Shown: positions 15,633 to 24,848, counted from the stretch's first letter. The stretch is DNA of 64,000 nucleotides from Microbacterium radiodurans (GCF_008710705.1 NZ_VYRZ01000002.1:186001-250000); one strand, 5' to 3'. Notes: generated by a model not told the origin, from the letters alone. Numbers and translations: made by a program.

Positions 15633-17383
15633 GCGATCCGCTGAGCGGACTCGACGAGCAGCAGCGGCAGGCGGCATCCGTGCTGCGCGGTCCGGTCTGC
15701 GTCCTCGCGGGAGCCGGGTCGGGAAAGACGCGCGTCATCACGCACCGCATCGCGCACGGCGTCGACACCGGCGCGTACTCGCCGGGCCGGGTCATGGCGG
15801 TCACCTTCACCGCGAAGGCCGCCGGTGAGATGCGCGGACGGCTGCGCAGCCTGGGTGTCGGGGGCGTGGCGGCGCGCACCTTCCACGCTGCGGCCCTCGC
15901 TCAGCTGAACTACTTCTGGCCGCAGCTCGCCGGCGACTCCGCGCCGACGATCCTCAGCGGCAAGGTGCGTGTGCTCGCGCAGGCGGCCGACACCGTCGGT
16001 CTGAACGCCGATCCCGCCACGCTCCGCGACGTGGCCGCCCGCATCGAGTGGCGGAAGGTCACAATGCGCTCGATCGAGGATTACGCGCGCGAGCGGCCCG
16101 ACGCCGTCGGCCACCTCTCGCTCGATGCGGTGGTCGCCCTGCAGGAGGCGTACGAGAAGTTGAAGGACGAGCGGCGGCAGCTGGACTTCGAGGACGTGCT
16201 GCTCGCCTGCGCCGGGATGCTGGAGGCCGAGCCGCGCGTGGTGGCCGCGGTGCGCGAGCAGTACCGCCACTTCACGGTCGACGAGTTCCAGGACGTGTCG
16301 CCGGTGCAGAACCGGCTGCTCGAGCTGTGGCTGGGTGATCGCCACGACCTGTGCGTCGTGGGGGATGCGAGTCAGACGGTCTATTCGTTCGCCGGGGCCG
16401 ATCCGCGATACCTCCTCGACTTCGGTTCGCGCTTCCCGGATGCGCGCGTGCTGCGTCTCGAGCGCAACTACCGCTCCGAGGCGACCGTGGTCGCCGTGGC
16501 GAACGCCCTCATGCGCGGGCGTCCGGGCGCGCTCGAGCTGCAGCCGCAGCGCGACGCCCCCGACAATCCGCGCCCGCGCGTCACGGCGTACGACGACGAC
16601 GCGGCCGAGGCCGACGGAGTCGCCGGGGCGATCGCCGCGCAGCTCGCCGGCGGGGCGGATCCGCGGTCGATCGCGGTGCTGTATCGGGCGAACGCCCAGT
16701 CCGCTCCGATCCTGGCCGCACTGTCCCGGCGGGGGATCGCGGCATCCGTGCTCGGGGGCAAGCGGTTCTTCGACCTGCCCGAGGTGCGCCAGGCCGTCAT
16801 GGCGCTGCGCGGCGCCTCGGTCGCGCCGGCGACGAGCGACCTGGTCGCCGACGTGCGCGCCGTCCTCGCCTCGCTCGGTCTGACCGAGGAGCCGCCGGCT
16901 GCGGGCGGGCCGCTGCGGGAGTCGTGGGAGGCACGCGCGGCACTCCTGCGCCTCGCAGAGGAGGCGCCCGCCGGGACCTCGCTGCGGGCCTTCACCGACG
17001 ACCTGCAGGCCCGCGCGAAGGACCAGCACGAGATACCGACGCGCACCGTCACGCTGTCGACCCTCCACGCCGCCAAGGGGCTCGAGTGGCCGCATGTACA
17101 CCTCGTCGGCCTCTCCGAGGGCCTGCTGCCGATCTCGTACGCGACGAGCTTCGAGCACGTCGACGAGGAACGTCGTCTCGCCTACGTGGGGATCACCCGG
17201 GCGGCGCTCACCCTGTCGCTCTCGTGGGCGCGGACATCGGGGCGTCACGAGCGACAGGTGTCGCGCTTCGTCCGGGAGATCGGCACCAGCACGCTGGATG
17301 CGGGCGGTGCTCGTCCCAGCGCGGGACGTCGTCCCCCGTCCGCAGGATCGCGGAGCGGGTCACGCCCGTCGCCGGCACGCTGA
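15629..17383 (+). CDS. uvrD2: UvrD2-type superfamily 1 DNA helicase
   Basis: The product is 584 residues with GAGSGKTRV (about residue 28), AVTFTAKAAGEMRGRL, VDEFQDVSPVQ (about residue 218), GDASQTVYSFAGAD, LHAAKGLEWPHVHL and YVGITRA, a complete SF1A motor. It is shorter than mycobacterial UvrD2 (about 700 residues) and has no C-terminal HRDC or tetracysteine region. The last 30 residues are a Pro/Ser/Arg-rich tail that overlaps the opposing gene by 176 bp. The true end of the conserved helicase may be near RFVREIGTST (about 17294). The GTG overlapping the nudC stop is the start. Confidence 0.88.
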   Translation: MSDPLSGLDEQQRQAASVLRGPVCVLAGAGSGKTRVITHRIAHGVDTGAYSPGRVMAVTFTAKAAGEMRGRLRSLGVGGVAARTFHAAALAQLNYFWPQLAGDSAPTILSGKVRVLAQAADTVGLNADPATLRDVAARIEWRKVTMRSIEDYARERPDAVGHLSLDAVVALQEAYEKLKDERRQLDFEDVLLACAGMLEAEPRVVAAVREQYRHFTVDEFQDVSPVQNRLLELWLGDRHDLCVVGDASQTVYSFAGADPRYLLDFGSRFPDARVLRLERNYRSEATVVAVANALMRGRPGALELQPQRDAPDNPRPRVTAYDDDAAEADGVAGAIAAQLAGGADPRSIAVLYRANAQSAPILAALSRRGIAASVLGGKRFFDLPEVRQAVMALRGASVAPATSDLVADVRAVLASLGLTEEPPAAGGPLRESWEARAALLRLAEEAPAGTSLRAFTDDLQARAKDQHEIPTRTVTLSTLHAAKGLEWPHVHLVGLSEGLLPISYATSFEHVDEERRLAYVGITRAALTLSLSWARTSGRHERQVSRFVREIGTSTLDAGGARPSAGRRPPSAGSRSGSRPSPAR

Positions 17384-18059
17384 GCAGGCGACGGGCGATC
17401 CCGACGGCGGCCACCACGAGCGCCGGATCTGTCGGTCCGGCCGCCCGGGCCAGCAGCTGGGACGCGACGGCGGGCCACGCGCCGTCGCGGTCGCGGTGCG
17501 CGGCATGGACGCACGCCGTGCACGCCGTCGCTCCCGGGACGACCGCGGGACCGACCCGCACGAGGTCGCCGGAGAGCTCGACCGGCACGTGCGGGACGTC
17601 TCGCGACACCAGGGCCGCCGCACGCCGCGGGTCGATCAGGTAGGCGCCGACGAGGACGACGGGCGGTGCGCCGATCGTCCCGGTCGGCTCGGAGCCCACG
17701 CCCCGGCCGGCACTGCCGGGGTCGACGGGGTCGAGCAGAGCCGCCACGGCCGAGGCGATCCGGACGTCGTCGGGGTGCACGCGGTCGTCGACGTCGAGGA
17801 CGAGAGGATGCCGCGGGTCGACGGGCGGGGTCAGCGCCGCTGCGATGCCGGCGACGAAGGCCCGGGCCGCCTCGGGCGTCGCGCCGATGGAGACGGCGAG
17901 CGCCGGCAGCATCCCGTCCGCGATGCCGCCGTGCAGCGCGTCGATCAGGCGTTCCTGCCACGGGGCGACATCGTCGACGACGATCTCGCCCAATGTGCCC
18001 AGCTGCAGAGAGGTCGGTGTTCGCCACAACGGCAGGGCGGAAGGCGCGAGTCGGAGCAT
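17208..18059 (-). CDS. ThiF/cyclodehydratase (TOMM E1-like) family protein
   Basis: The product is 283 residues. An N-terminal winged-helix-like part (APSALPLWRTPTSLQLG) is followed by a shortened E1-like domain with the zinc pair CTACVHAAHRDRD and the terminal pair HPACWC. These four Cys are typical of the cyclodehydratase partner proteins seen in thiazole/oxazole peptide clusters. No precursor peptide, YcaO or other tailoring gene lies nearby. The protein belongs to a stand-alone group found beside uvrD2 in actinobacteria. The role is unknown. The last 25 residues run antisense into uvrD2. The ATG at 18059 is chosen because family sequence starts there. Confidence 0.7.
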   Translation of the reverse strand: MLRLAPSALPLWRTPTSLQLGTLGEIVVDDVAPWQERLIDALHGGIADGMLPALAVSIGATPEAARAFVAGIAAALTPPVDPRHPLVLDVDDRVHPDDVRIASAVAALLDPVDPGSAGRGVGSEPTGTIGAPPVVLVGAYLIDPRRAAALVSRDVPHVPVELSGDLVRVGPAVVPGATACTACVHAAHRDRDGAWPAVASQLLARAAGPTDPALVVAAVGIARRLLSVPATGVTRSAILRTGDDVPRWDEHRPHPACWCRSPGRSATPVARDAPMSAPTRATG

Positions 18060-18129
18060 GCGACGATCATGCGTCGCGACCCGTGACCCGGGGCGCGGCT
18101 GTCCACAGCGGATGCGCCGAGCGACGCGC

Positions 18130-19563
18130 TCAGACCGGACGCGGCCCCGCGGGACCGTCATCCGTCGGCTCGTGACCTCCGCTCGAGCCGGTGGCGCCGT
18201 CGGCGTCCGTCGCCGTGTCGGTCTCCGATCCCGCGTCGTCGGCCGCCGAGGCGAGGAGGGCCTCGAGGGCGTCGTCCATCTCGTCGCGCTCGGGCGCCTC
18301 GCCGCGAGCGCGCGCCTGCAGACGCGCGATGATGCCGGTCGGGTCGTCGACGTCGTCGGGCGTCGGCATCAGATCGGGGTAGTCCCAGAGACTGTCACGC
18401 GCGTCGCGCCCGACGGCGTCTGTGATCGCCCGCCACATCGCCGCGGCTTCGCGGAGGCGCCGGGGGCGCAGCTCCAGGCCGACGAGCGAGGCCATCGCCT
18501 GCTCGGCGGGTCCGCCGACGGCCCGGCGGCGGCGTACGGCCTCGCTGATGCGCCCGGCGCTCGGCAGCCGGTTCGTCGCGTCGGCGGCGACGACGTCGAC
18601 CCACCCTTCGATCGTCGCGAGGAGATGCTCGAGCCGGGTGAGCGCAGCCGTCTGAGCCTCGGAGCGCTGGGGGAGGAGGACGCCGCTCTCGAGCGCGCGC
18701 CGCAGCTCCTCGGGCTCGGACGGGTCGAAGCGCGAGGCGAGCCCCTCGAGGGCGTCGGTGTCGACGTGGATGCCGCGGGCGAAATCGGTCACCTGCGAGA
18801 TGACGTGGAGGCGCAGCCAGCGCGCGTGACGGAAGAGGCGTGCGTGTGCGAGCTCCCGCGCGGCGAGCGAGAGCGCCAGCTGGTCGTCGTCGATCTCGAG
18901 GTCGCGGCCGAAGTCGGCGAAGTTCTGGGGCAGGATGGCCGCTTCGCCGTCGGGCATGAGCGGGATCCCGACGTCGCCGCCGGAGACCACCTCGAGCGAG
19001 AGCTTGCCGATGACCGCACCGAGCTGAGCGGCGAAGAGCGAACCTCCCACCGTCCGCATGAGCCGGCCGGCACCCGCGATCATGCCCTGCATCTCCTCCG
19101 GGGCCTGAGACTCGAGCGCCGCGGTCAGGGCGTCCGCGATCGAGGTCGCCACCGGCTCGGCCATCTCCTGCCACACCGGGAGGGTCGCCTCCACCCACGC
19201 GCCGCGCGTGAGTGCGCGCGGCGCCGTCGTGAGGTCGGAGATCGCCGTCGCCTCGCTCAGCCAGAGCGTCGCGAGCGCGAACGCCTCGCTGAAGTCCTGG
19301 CGGTCGCCGCTGCTGATACCGTGCCCGTCCTTGTTCGCCAGGTGCAGGGCCTGCGTGCGCGTGGCCCCCCAGTCGATGCCGCCTTCGCCGCCACCGGCGA
19401 ACGCGCCCTGCAGGTGACGCATGACCTGCTGGAGCATCGCGGGGTCCACGCCCATGCCCGAGAGGCGTTCGAGCTGTTCGGGACCGAGCGAGCCGCCCTC
19501 GCCGAGGAGACCTCGCAGCAGTTCCTGGAATTCCTCTTCGGGGGAGCGGTCGTCATCGGACAT
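18130..19563 (-). CDS. zinc-dependent metalloprotease-like protein (zincin_2 / DUF2342 family)
   Basis: The product is 477 residues. It starts with an acidic stretch and FQELLRGLLGEGGSLGPEQ, and the core carries LAARELAHARLFRHARWLR. This matches the zincin_2 family next to the PDZ-Lon gene (Rv3195 position). The classical HExxH zinc site appears as RELAH here, with Arg where the first His would be, so peptidase activity is doubtful. The C-terminus is an acidic low-complexity tail. A GAAAGG ribosome binding site precedes the ATG at 19563. It is divergent from the S16 protease gene. Confidence 0.8.
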   Translation of the reverse strand: MSDDDRSPEEEFQELLRGLLGEGGSLGPEQLERLSGMGVDPAMLQQVMRHLQGAFAGGGEGGIDWGATRTQALHLANKDGHGISSGDRQDFSEAFALATLWLSEATAISDLTTAPRALTRGAWVEATLPVWQEMAEPVATSIADALTAALESQAPEEMQGMIAGAGRLMRTVGGSLFAAQLGAVIGKLSLEVVSGGDVGIPLMPDGEAAILPQNFADFGRDLEIDDDQLALSLAARELAHARLFRHARWLRLHVISQVTDFARGIHVDTDALEGLASRFDPSEPEELRRALESGVLLPQRSEAQTAALTRLEHLLATIEGWVDVVAADATNRLPSAGRISEAVRRRRAVGGPAEQAMASLVGLELRPRRLREAAAMWRAITDAVGRDARDSLWDYPDLMPTPDDVDDPTGIIARLQARARGEAPERDEMDDALEALLASAADDAGSETDTATDADGATGSSGGHEPTDDGPAGPRPV

Positions 19564-19688
19564 GTCAGGCGCCTTTCAGCAGGGCGGTCGGCTCGCGTTC
19601 TACGCTAGTCGCACGACTTCGTCGCACGGTCCGATCGAGCCCCGCTCGCTTTCGCCGGTCGCGAACGACCGGGAGAAGAAGGCTCAAC

Positions 19689-20822
19689 GTGTCACTGTTC
19701 GAGGGATCGACGCCCACGCCCGCGCCGGAGGCGCCGCCGCGTCGGCGTCTCGCCGGATCGGCGGTCGTGGGCCTGTGGGCGCTGTCGCTGTCGCTCGTCG
19801 CGCTGCTCGTGCTGACCCTGCTGCCGACCTCGTTCGTGATCCAGCGACCGGGGCCGGTCTACGACACCCTCGGTACGGCGTCCACGAGCGACGGCGCCGA
19901 GCAGCCCCTCATCTCGATCTCGGGCGCCGAGACCTACCCGACCTCGGGAACCCTCGATCTGCTGACGGTCGAGGTGCTCGGCAATCGCGAGCGGACGCCA
20001 TCGTGGTTCGAGCTGGCGGCCGCGTGGTTCGACCCGGCCCGCGCCGTCGTGCCGATCGACGACATCTTCCCCCAGGGCGTCACGACCGAGCAGCGCCAGG
20101 AGGAGAACGCCGCCCTGATGGTCGACTCCCAGAAGGAGGCGACGGCTGCCGCCCTCGCCGAGCTCGGCTACGACGTCGGCGAGCTCGTGCGCGTCCACGG
20201 CCTGACCGGCACCTCGCCGGCGGCGGGCCTTATCGAGGCGGGAGATGTGATCCGTTCCGTCGACGGCGTCGCGACCCCCACCACGACGGCGCTTCGCGAC
20301 GCCATCAACGCCGCCGACGGCGCGGCGCTGACGATCGTGTTGGACCGGGACGGTCAGGAGCAGACGGTCACCGTCGCGCCGGAGCAGGACGACTCCACCG
20401 GGGAGAACCGCTGGGTGATCGGGGTCACGATCATGCAGGACTTCGACTTCCCCATCGACGTCTCGATCGCGCTCAACAACGTCGGCGGCCCGAGCGCCGG
20501 GATGATGTTCGCTCTCGGCATCATCGACACGCTGACGCCCGGCGAGCTGACGGGCGGCGAGCGGTTCGCCGGAACCGGCACGATCGACGCCGCCGGCCAG
20601 GTCGGGCCGATCGGCGGCATCCGGCAGAAGCTCTACGGCGCGCAGGAGGCCGGGGCCACCTGGTTCCTCGCGCCGGAACAGAACTGCGGCGAGGTCGTCG
20701 GCCATGTTCCCGACGGACTCCGGGTCTTCTCGGTGAGCACCCTCGACGACGCGCTGACGGCGCTCGACGCGGTCACCTCGGACGGCGATCTCGACGCGCT
20801 GCCGACCTGCACCGCCGGGTGA
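19689..20822 (+). CDS. membrane-anchored PDZ-Lon (S16) protease
   Basis: The product is 377 residues. One transmembrane segment (about residues 24-47) is followed by an extracytoplasmic region, a PDZ domain (around GTSPAAGLIEAGDVIRSVDG) and an S16 Lon-like domain. The catalytic Ser lies in NNVGGPSAGMMFALGI and the Lys in GPIGGIRQKLYGA. It probably cleaves membrane or secreted proteins. The GTG at 19689 is preceded by GAAGAAGG. It sits between the zincin_2 and UPF0182 genes, as Rv3194c does. Confidence 0.9.
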   Translation: MSLFEGSTPTPAPEAPPRRRLAGSAVVGLWALSLSLVALLVLTLLPTSFVIQRPGPVYDTLGTASTSDGAEQPLISISGAETYPTSGTLDLLTVEVLGNRERTPSWFELAAAWFDPARAVVPIDDIFPQGVTTEQRQEENAALMVDSQKEATAAALAELGYDVGELVRVHGLTGTSPAAGLIEAGDVIRSVDGVATPTTTALRDAINAADGAALTIVLDRDGQEQTVTVAPEQDDSTGENRWVIGVTIMQDFDFPIDVSIALNNVGGPSAGMMFALGIIDTLTPGELTGGERFAGTGTIDAAGQVGPIGGIRQKLYGAQEAGATWFLAPEQNCGEVVGHVPDGLRVFSVSTLDDALTALDAVTSDGDLDALPTCTAG

Positions 20823-20862
20823 CCCGCCACCCTCCCACGGCTCCCGCACAGCGCACGCCGCC

Positions 20863-20868
20863 TAGACT
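20863..20868 (+). promoter_or_regulatory. -10 box of a leaderless promoter for the UPF0182 gene
   Basis: TAGACT followed by 6 nt leads to the GTG at 20875. No ribosome binding site is present. Confidence 0.55.
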
Positions 20869-20874
20869 GGCCTG

Positions 20875-23802
20875 GTGACCACGACCTCAGCGCCGCCACC
20901 GGCCACACCCAGCAGATCCCGCCGTGCCATCGCCATCACACTCGCCGTCATCGCGGCACTCGTGGTGGCCTTCTTCGTCTTCGCGAGCCTCTACGCCGAC
21001 TGGCTCTGGTACCGCCAGCTCGGCTTCGACGGGGTTCTCGTCACGCAGTGGGTGGCGCGCGTCATCATGTTCGCGGTGGGCTTCATCGCCATGGCGGTGC
21101 CGGTGTGGCTCTCGATCCAGCTGGCCTACCGGCTGCGGCCGGTCTACGCGCGGCTGAGCTCGCAGCTCGACCGCTACCAGGAGGTCGTCGAGCCGCTGCG
21201 TCGCCTGGGCATGTGGGGGATCCCGACCTTCTTCGGATTCTTCGCCGGCTTCGCGGCCTCCGCCCAGTGGGAGACCGTCGCGCTGTGGTTCAACGGCGTC
21301 TCGACCGGCACGACCGACCCCGAGTTCGGCCTCGACACGGGCTTCTACCTCTTCACGATGCCCTTCCTCTCGGCGGTCGTCGGATTCGCGTCGGCGGTCG
21401 TCATCGTCTGCCTCCTCGTGACGGCTCTCGTGTCGTACCTGTACGGCTCGGTCCGCGTGGGCCAGCGCGAGCTGCGCATCTCGAAGTCCGCCCGCATCCA
21501 GCTGGCGGTCATCGCGGGCATCTACCTGCTCATCCAGGGCGCGAGCCTGTGGCTCGACCGCTACCGCACCCTCGTGACGCCGAACGACCGCATCACCGGC
21601 GCCGGGTACGTCGATGTGAACGCCGTCATCCCCGGTCAGGCGATCCTCGCGATCGCAGCCGCGATCGTCGCCGTGGCGTTCTTCGTCACCGCCGTCATCG
21701 GCCGGTGGCGCTATCCCCTCATCGGCACGGCGCTCCTCATCGTCTCGTCGCTGGTCGTCGGCATCGCCTACCCGTGGTTCGTCAACAACGTGCAGGTGCG
21801 CCCGAACCAGCTGACTCTCGAGTCGCAGTTCTACGAGCGGAACCTCGCGAGCACGAAGGCCGCGTACAACATCGACGGTCTCGAGAAGACCGACTTCGAG
21901 GCGGTCACGGACGTCGAGCCCGGACAGCTCCGCGCCGACGCCGACACGACCGCATCCATCCGCATCATGGACCCCGCGATCATCGGACCCACCGTCCGCC
22001 AGATCGAGCAGTACCGGTCGTACTACCAGTTCGCCGAGCCCCTCGACGTCGACCGTTACGAGATCGACGGCCAGACGCAGGACACCGTCGTGTCGGTGCG
22101 AGAGCTCAACGTGAACCAGCTCGGCGACGCCGCATCCTGGTACAACACGACCCTCGTCTACACGCACGGCTACGGCATGGTCGCGGCCAAGGGCAACGAG
22201 CGCACGGCCGACGGCAACCCCGTCTTCGTCGAGCGCGGCATCCCCACCTCGGGTGAGTTGACCCTCGATCAGGAGTACGAGCCGCGCGTCTACTTCGGCG
22301 AGTTCTCGCCGACCTACTCGATCGTCGGCGCACCAGAGGACACCTCCCCGATCGAGCTCGATTACCCGCGCGGTCAGGAGGGCGAGAGCCAGACGAAGAC
22401 GACCTTCGACGGCGACGGCGGCCCCTCGATCGGCGACGTGTTCCACCGCCTGATCTACTCGCTGAAGTTCCAGTCGACCGACATCCTCTTCTCCGACGCG
22501 ATCAACGACCAGTCGCAGATCCTCTACGACCGGGATCCCTCGACGCGCGTGCAGAAGGCTGCGCCCTACCTCGAGCTCGACAACGACCCGTACCCGTCCG
22601 TGGTGGACGGCCGGATCGTCTGGATCGTCGACGGATACACGCTCAGCGCGAATTACCCGTACTCGTCGATCGTCAGCCTGAGCGATGCGATCTCGGACTC
22701 GTCGAACCCGCAGCCTCGCGTGGCCCTCGACAACATCAACTACATCCGCAACTCGGTGAAGGCCACGGTCGACGCCTACTCGGGCGAGGTCACGCTGTAC
22801 GCCTGGGATGCGGAGGACCCGCTGCTGCAGGCCTGGCAGAAGGTCTATCCGAACACGCTCAAGCCGATCAGCGACATGAGCGGCGATCTGATGAGCCACG
22901 TGCGCTACCCGACCGACCTGTTCAAGGTGCAGCGCGCGATGCTCGGGACCTACCACGTCGACACCGCGCAGTCGTTCTACTCGCGCGACAACGCGTGGAA
23001 GACGCCGAACGACCCGCAGCTCGACACGCAGCTGCAGCCGCCGTACTACCTCACGATGAAGATGCCGGGCCAGGAGTCGCCCTCGTACTCCATGTTCTCG
23101 TCGTTCATCCCCGGTGGTCAGGACACCCGGAACGTCCTGATGGGCTACCTGTCGGTCGACTCCGACGCGGGCTCCGAAGCCGGGGTCGTGGGGAGCGAGT
23201 ACGGCAAGCTCAGGATGCTGGAGATCAACGCCGAGACGCCGGTCCCGGGTCCCGGTCAGGTGCAGAACACCTTCGACGCCGACCCCGACGTCTCGTCGTT
23301 CTCGAACATCCTGCAGCAGGGTCAGTCCGAGGTCATCAACGGAAACCTGCTGACGCTTCCGGTCGGCGGCGGTCTGCTCTACGTGCAGCCGGTGTTCGTC
23401 CAGTCCTCGGGTGCGACCAAGCTGCCGACGCTCCAGAAGGTGCTCGTCGGATTCGGTGACGAGGTCGCGTTCGAGAACACGCTGCAGGAGGCGCTCGATG
23501 TCCTCTTCGGCGGCGACTCCGGTGCGAGCACGGGCGACACCGACGTGATCCCCGATCCGGTCCCGGGTGACGGCGCGACGCCGACCCCCACCCCGACCGA
23601 GCCGGCAGACGGCGGCGGCACCACGACGCCGACCATTCCGACCCTCGACCGGCAGGCTGCGCTCGACCAGGCGCGCGACGCTCTCGCCGAGCGGAACACG
23701 GCTCTGCAGAACGCCGACTGGACCGCGTACGGCCAGGCCGAGGACAAGCTCACGCAGGCCGTCGAGCGCCTGCTCGAGCTGGAGGGCGACGGCCAGGGCT
23801 GA
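20875..23802 (+). CDS. UPF0182 family large membrane protein
   Basis: The product is 975 residues. About seven transmembrane segments occupy residues 15 to 315 (first one around AIAITLAVIAALVVAFFVF). A large extracytoplasmic domain follows, with features such as YPWFVNNVQVRPNQ and SAFYSRDNAWK-like blocks. The C-terminus has a Thr/Pro-rich linker and a short coiled-coil-like helix (ALDQARDALAERNTALQ). The family (Rv3193c in M. tuberculosis) is conserved in actinobacteria and cyanobacteria and has no firm biochemical role. Codon use is like the neighbours. A strong terminator follows. Confidence 0.9.
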   Translation: MTTTSAPPPATPSRSRRAIAITLAVIAALVVAFFVFASLYADWLWYRQLGFDGVLVTQWVARVIMFAVGFIAMAVPVWLSIQLAYRLRPVYARLSSQLDRYQEVVEPLRRLGMWGIPTFFGFFAGFAASAQWETVALWFNGVSTGTTDPEFGLDTGFYLFTMPFLSAVVGFASAVVIVCLLVTALVSYLYGSVRVGQRELRISKSARIQLAVIAGIYLLIQGASLWLDRYRTLVTPNDRITGAGYVDVNAVIPGQAILAIAAAIVAVAFFVTAVIGRWRYPLIGTALLIVSSLVVGIAYPWFVNNVQVRPNQLTLESQFYERNLASTKAAYNIDGLEKTDFEAVTDVEPGQLRADADTTASIRIMDPAIIGPTVRQIEQYRSYYQFAEPLDVDRYEIDGQTQDTVVSVRELNVNQLGDAASWYNTTLVYTHGYGMVAAKGNERTADGNPVFVERGIPTSGELTLDQEYEPRVYFGEFSPTYSIVGAPEDTSPIELDYPRGQEGESQTKTTFDGDGGPSIGDVFHRLIYSLKFQSTDILFSDAINDQSQILYDRDPSTRVQKAAPYLELDNDPYPSVVDGRIVWIVDGYTLSANYPYSSIVSLSDAISDSSNPQPRVALDNINYIRNSVKATVDAYSGEVTLYAWDAEDPLLQAWQKVYPNTLKPISDMSGDLMSHVRYPTDLFKVQRAMLGTYHVDTAQSFYSRDNAWKTPNDPQLDTQLQPPYYLTMKMPGQESPSYSMFSSFIPGGQDTRNVLMGYLSVDSDAGSEAGVVGSEYGKLRMLEINAETPVPGPGQVQNTFDADPDVSSFSNILQQGQSEVINGNLLTLPVGGGLLYVQPVFVQSSGATKLPTLQKVLVGFGDEVAFENTLQEALDVLFGGDSGASTGDTDVIPDPVPGDGATPTPTPTEPADGGGTTTPTIPTLDRQAALDQARDALAERNTALQNADWTAYGQAEDKLTQAVERLLELEGDGQG

Positions 23803-23821
23803 GGCCCGCATCGCACCACGA

Positions 23822-23860
23822 CGGCTGAGGGCCCGAGGATCATCCCCGGGCCCTCAGCCG
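23822..23860. terminator. terminator hairpin after the UPF0182 gene
   Basis: A perfect 14-bp stem (CGGCTGAGGGCCCG and its complement) with an 11-nt loop is followed by TTCTCTCG. It lies between the rightward UPF0182 gene and the end of the leftward carotenoid operon, so it may serve both. The rest of the 170-bp gap (23803-23972) shows no gene. Confidence 0.75.
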
Positions 23861-23972
23861 TTCTCTCGTGATACGTCCGTCGGAGGCCTGGTGCGCGTGT
23901 TGCCTGCAGCCATCCCGGTGACGGCATCCGCACCACCGGCCCGACGGACGTAGCACGCGGGCGGCGCGCCGG

Positions 23973-24848
23973 TCATCGGCGCTGCAGCCACCACCAGATG
24001 AGGAGGAGGGTCACGAGGAATCCCGCCACCTGATTCAGCCACAGGAAGCGGCCCCAGCCGACGGTGGCGCGCTCGCACGTGGCATCGGTGATGTTCCGGT
24101 ACGGCCACACCGCGACGAGATAGGGCAGAGCGACGACGGCGGCGAGGGGACCGGGCCACGCCGTGGCGAGCATCACGAGTCCGGCGACGGTGTAGCAGGC
24201 GAGCGCGAACCGCACCGTCCAGCGCGCCCCCCGCACGGTCGCGATCGAGGCGATGCCGGCCTCGCGGTCGGCCAGGACGTCCTGCACCGCGCCGAAGGCG
24301 TGCGAGGCGACGCCCCAGGCCGCGAACGCGACGATGACGAGCGCGAGCTGCCAGGTCCAGGCCGCGTCGGCGAGCACGAGGCCGTAGACGGCGGGGGAGA
24401 AGAAGTGGATGCTGCTCGTCATCGAATCCGCGAACGGTCGCTCCTTCAGCCGCAACGGCGGCGCACTGTAGAACACGACGAAGAAGAGGCTGAGAGCCAG
24501 GACGAGCCACGACAGCGGGGAGCCGACGGCGACGAGGAACACCACGAAGGGCAGGCACGACAGCCCCGCGGCCCACAGCGTCGGCGCGTGCAGGCGGCGA
24601 TCGAGGACCGCGCCGTGCGCTCCTCCCTTGCGCGGGTTGCGGAGGTCGGATTCGTAGTCGAACACGTCGTTGACGCCGTACATCGCCAGGTTGTACGGCA
24701 CGAGGAAGAAGAGCGTCCCCACGATGAGGAGGAGATCGATCTCGCCCGCCGTGAGGAGGTAGGCGGCGGCGAACGGATAGGCGGTGTTGATCCAGCTCAC
24801 GGGGCGCGAGGCGAGGACGAGCTGACGCGGGAGCGAGGCGGCGGTCAT
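23973..24848 (-). CDS. crtEb: UbiA-family prenyltransferase, lycopene elongase
   Basis: The product is 291 residues with about eight transmembrane helices. The two Asp-rich UbiA motifs are NDVFDYESD and a second one around VLADREAGI. As the last gene of a crtE-B-I-Ye-Yf operon it is best read as the CrtEb/LbtB-type enzyme that adds two C5 units to lycopene, giving C50 flavuxanthin. UbiA members also use other acceptors, but context strongly favours lycopene. GGAGAAG precedes the ATG at 24848, which overlaps the crtYf stop by 4 bp. Confidence 0.85.
   Translation of the reverse strand: MTAASLPRQLVLASRPVSWINTAYPFAAAYLLTAGEIDLLLIVGTLFFLVPYNLAMYGVNDVFDYESDLRNPRKGGAHGAVLDRRLHAPTLWAAGLSCLPFVVFLVAVGSPLSWLVLALSLFFVVFYSAPPLRLKERPFADSMTSSIHFFSPAVYGLVLADAAWTWQLALVIVAFAAWGVASHAFGAVQDVLADREAGIASIATVRGARWTVRFALACYTVAGLVMLATAWPGPLAAVVALPYLVAVWPYRNITDATCERATVGWGRFLWLNQVAGFLVTLLLIWWWLQRR

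Noticed and set aside
17208..17383. Calling uvrD2 or the opposing gene a pseudogene
   Set aside because: Both keep all core motifs. Only the tails overlap, so overlap or sequence error is a better reading than decay.
20887..23811. A 974-codon antisense frame opposite the UPF0182 gene, and a 994-codon one opposite carB
   Set aside because: Same codon-bias shadow. Both lie opposite conserved proteins and show low-complexity repeats of RR, VD and AD.
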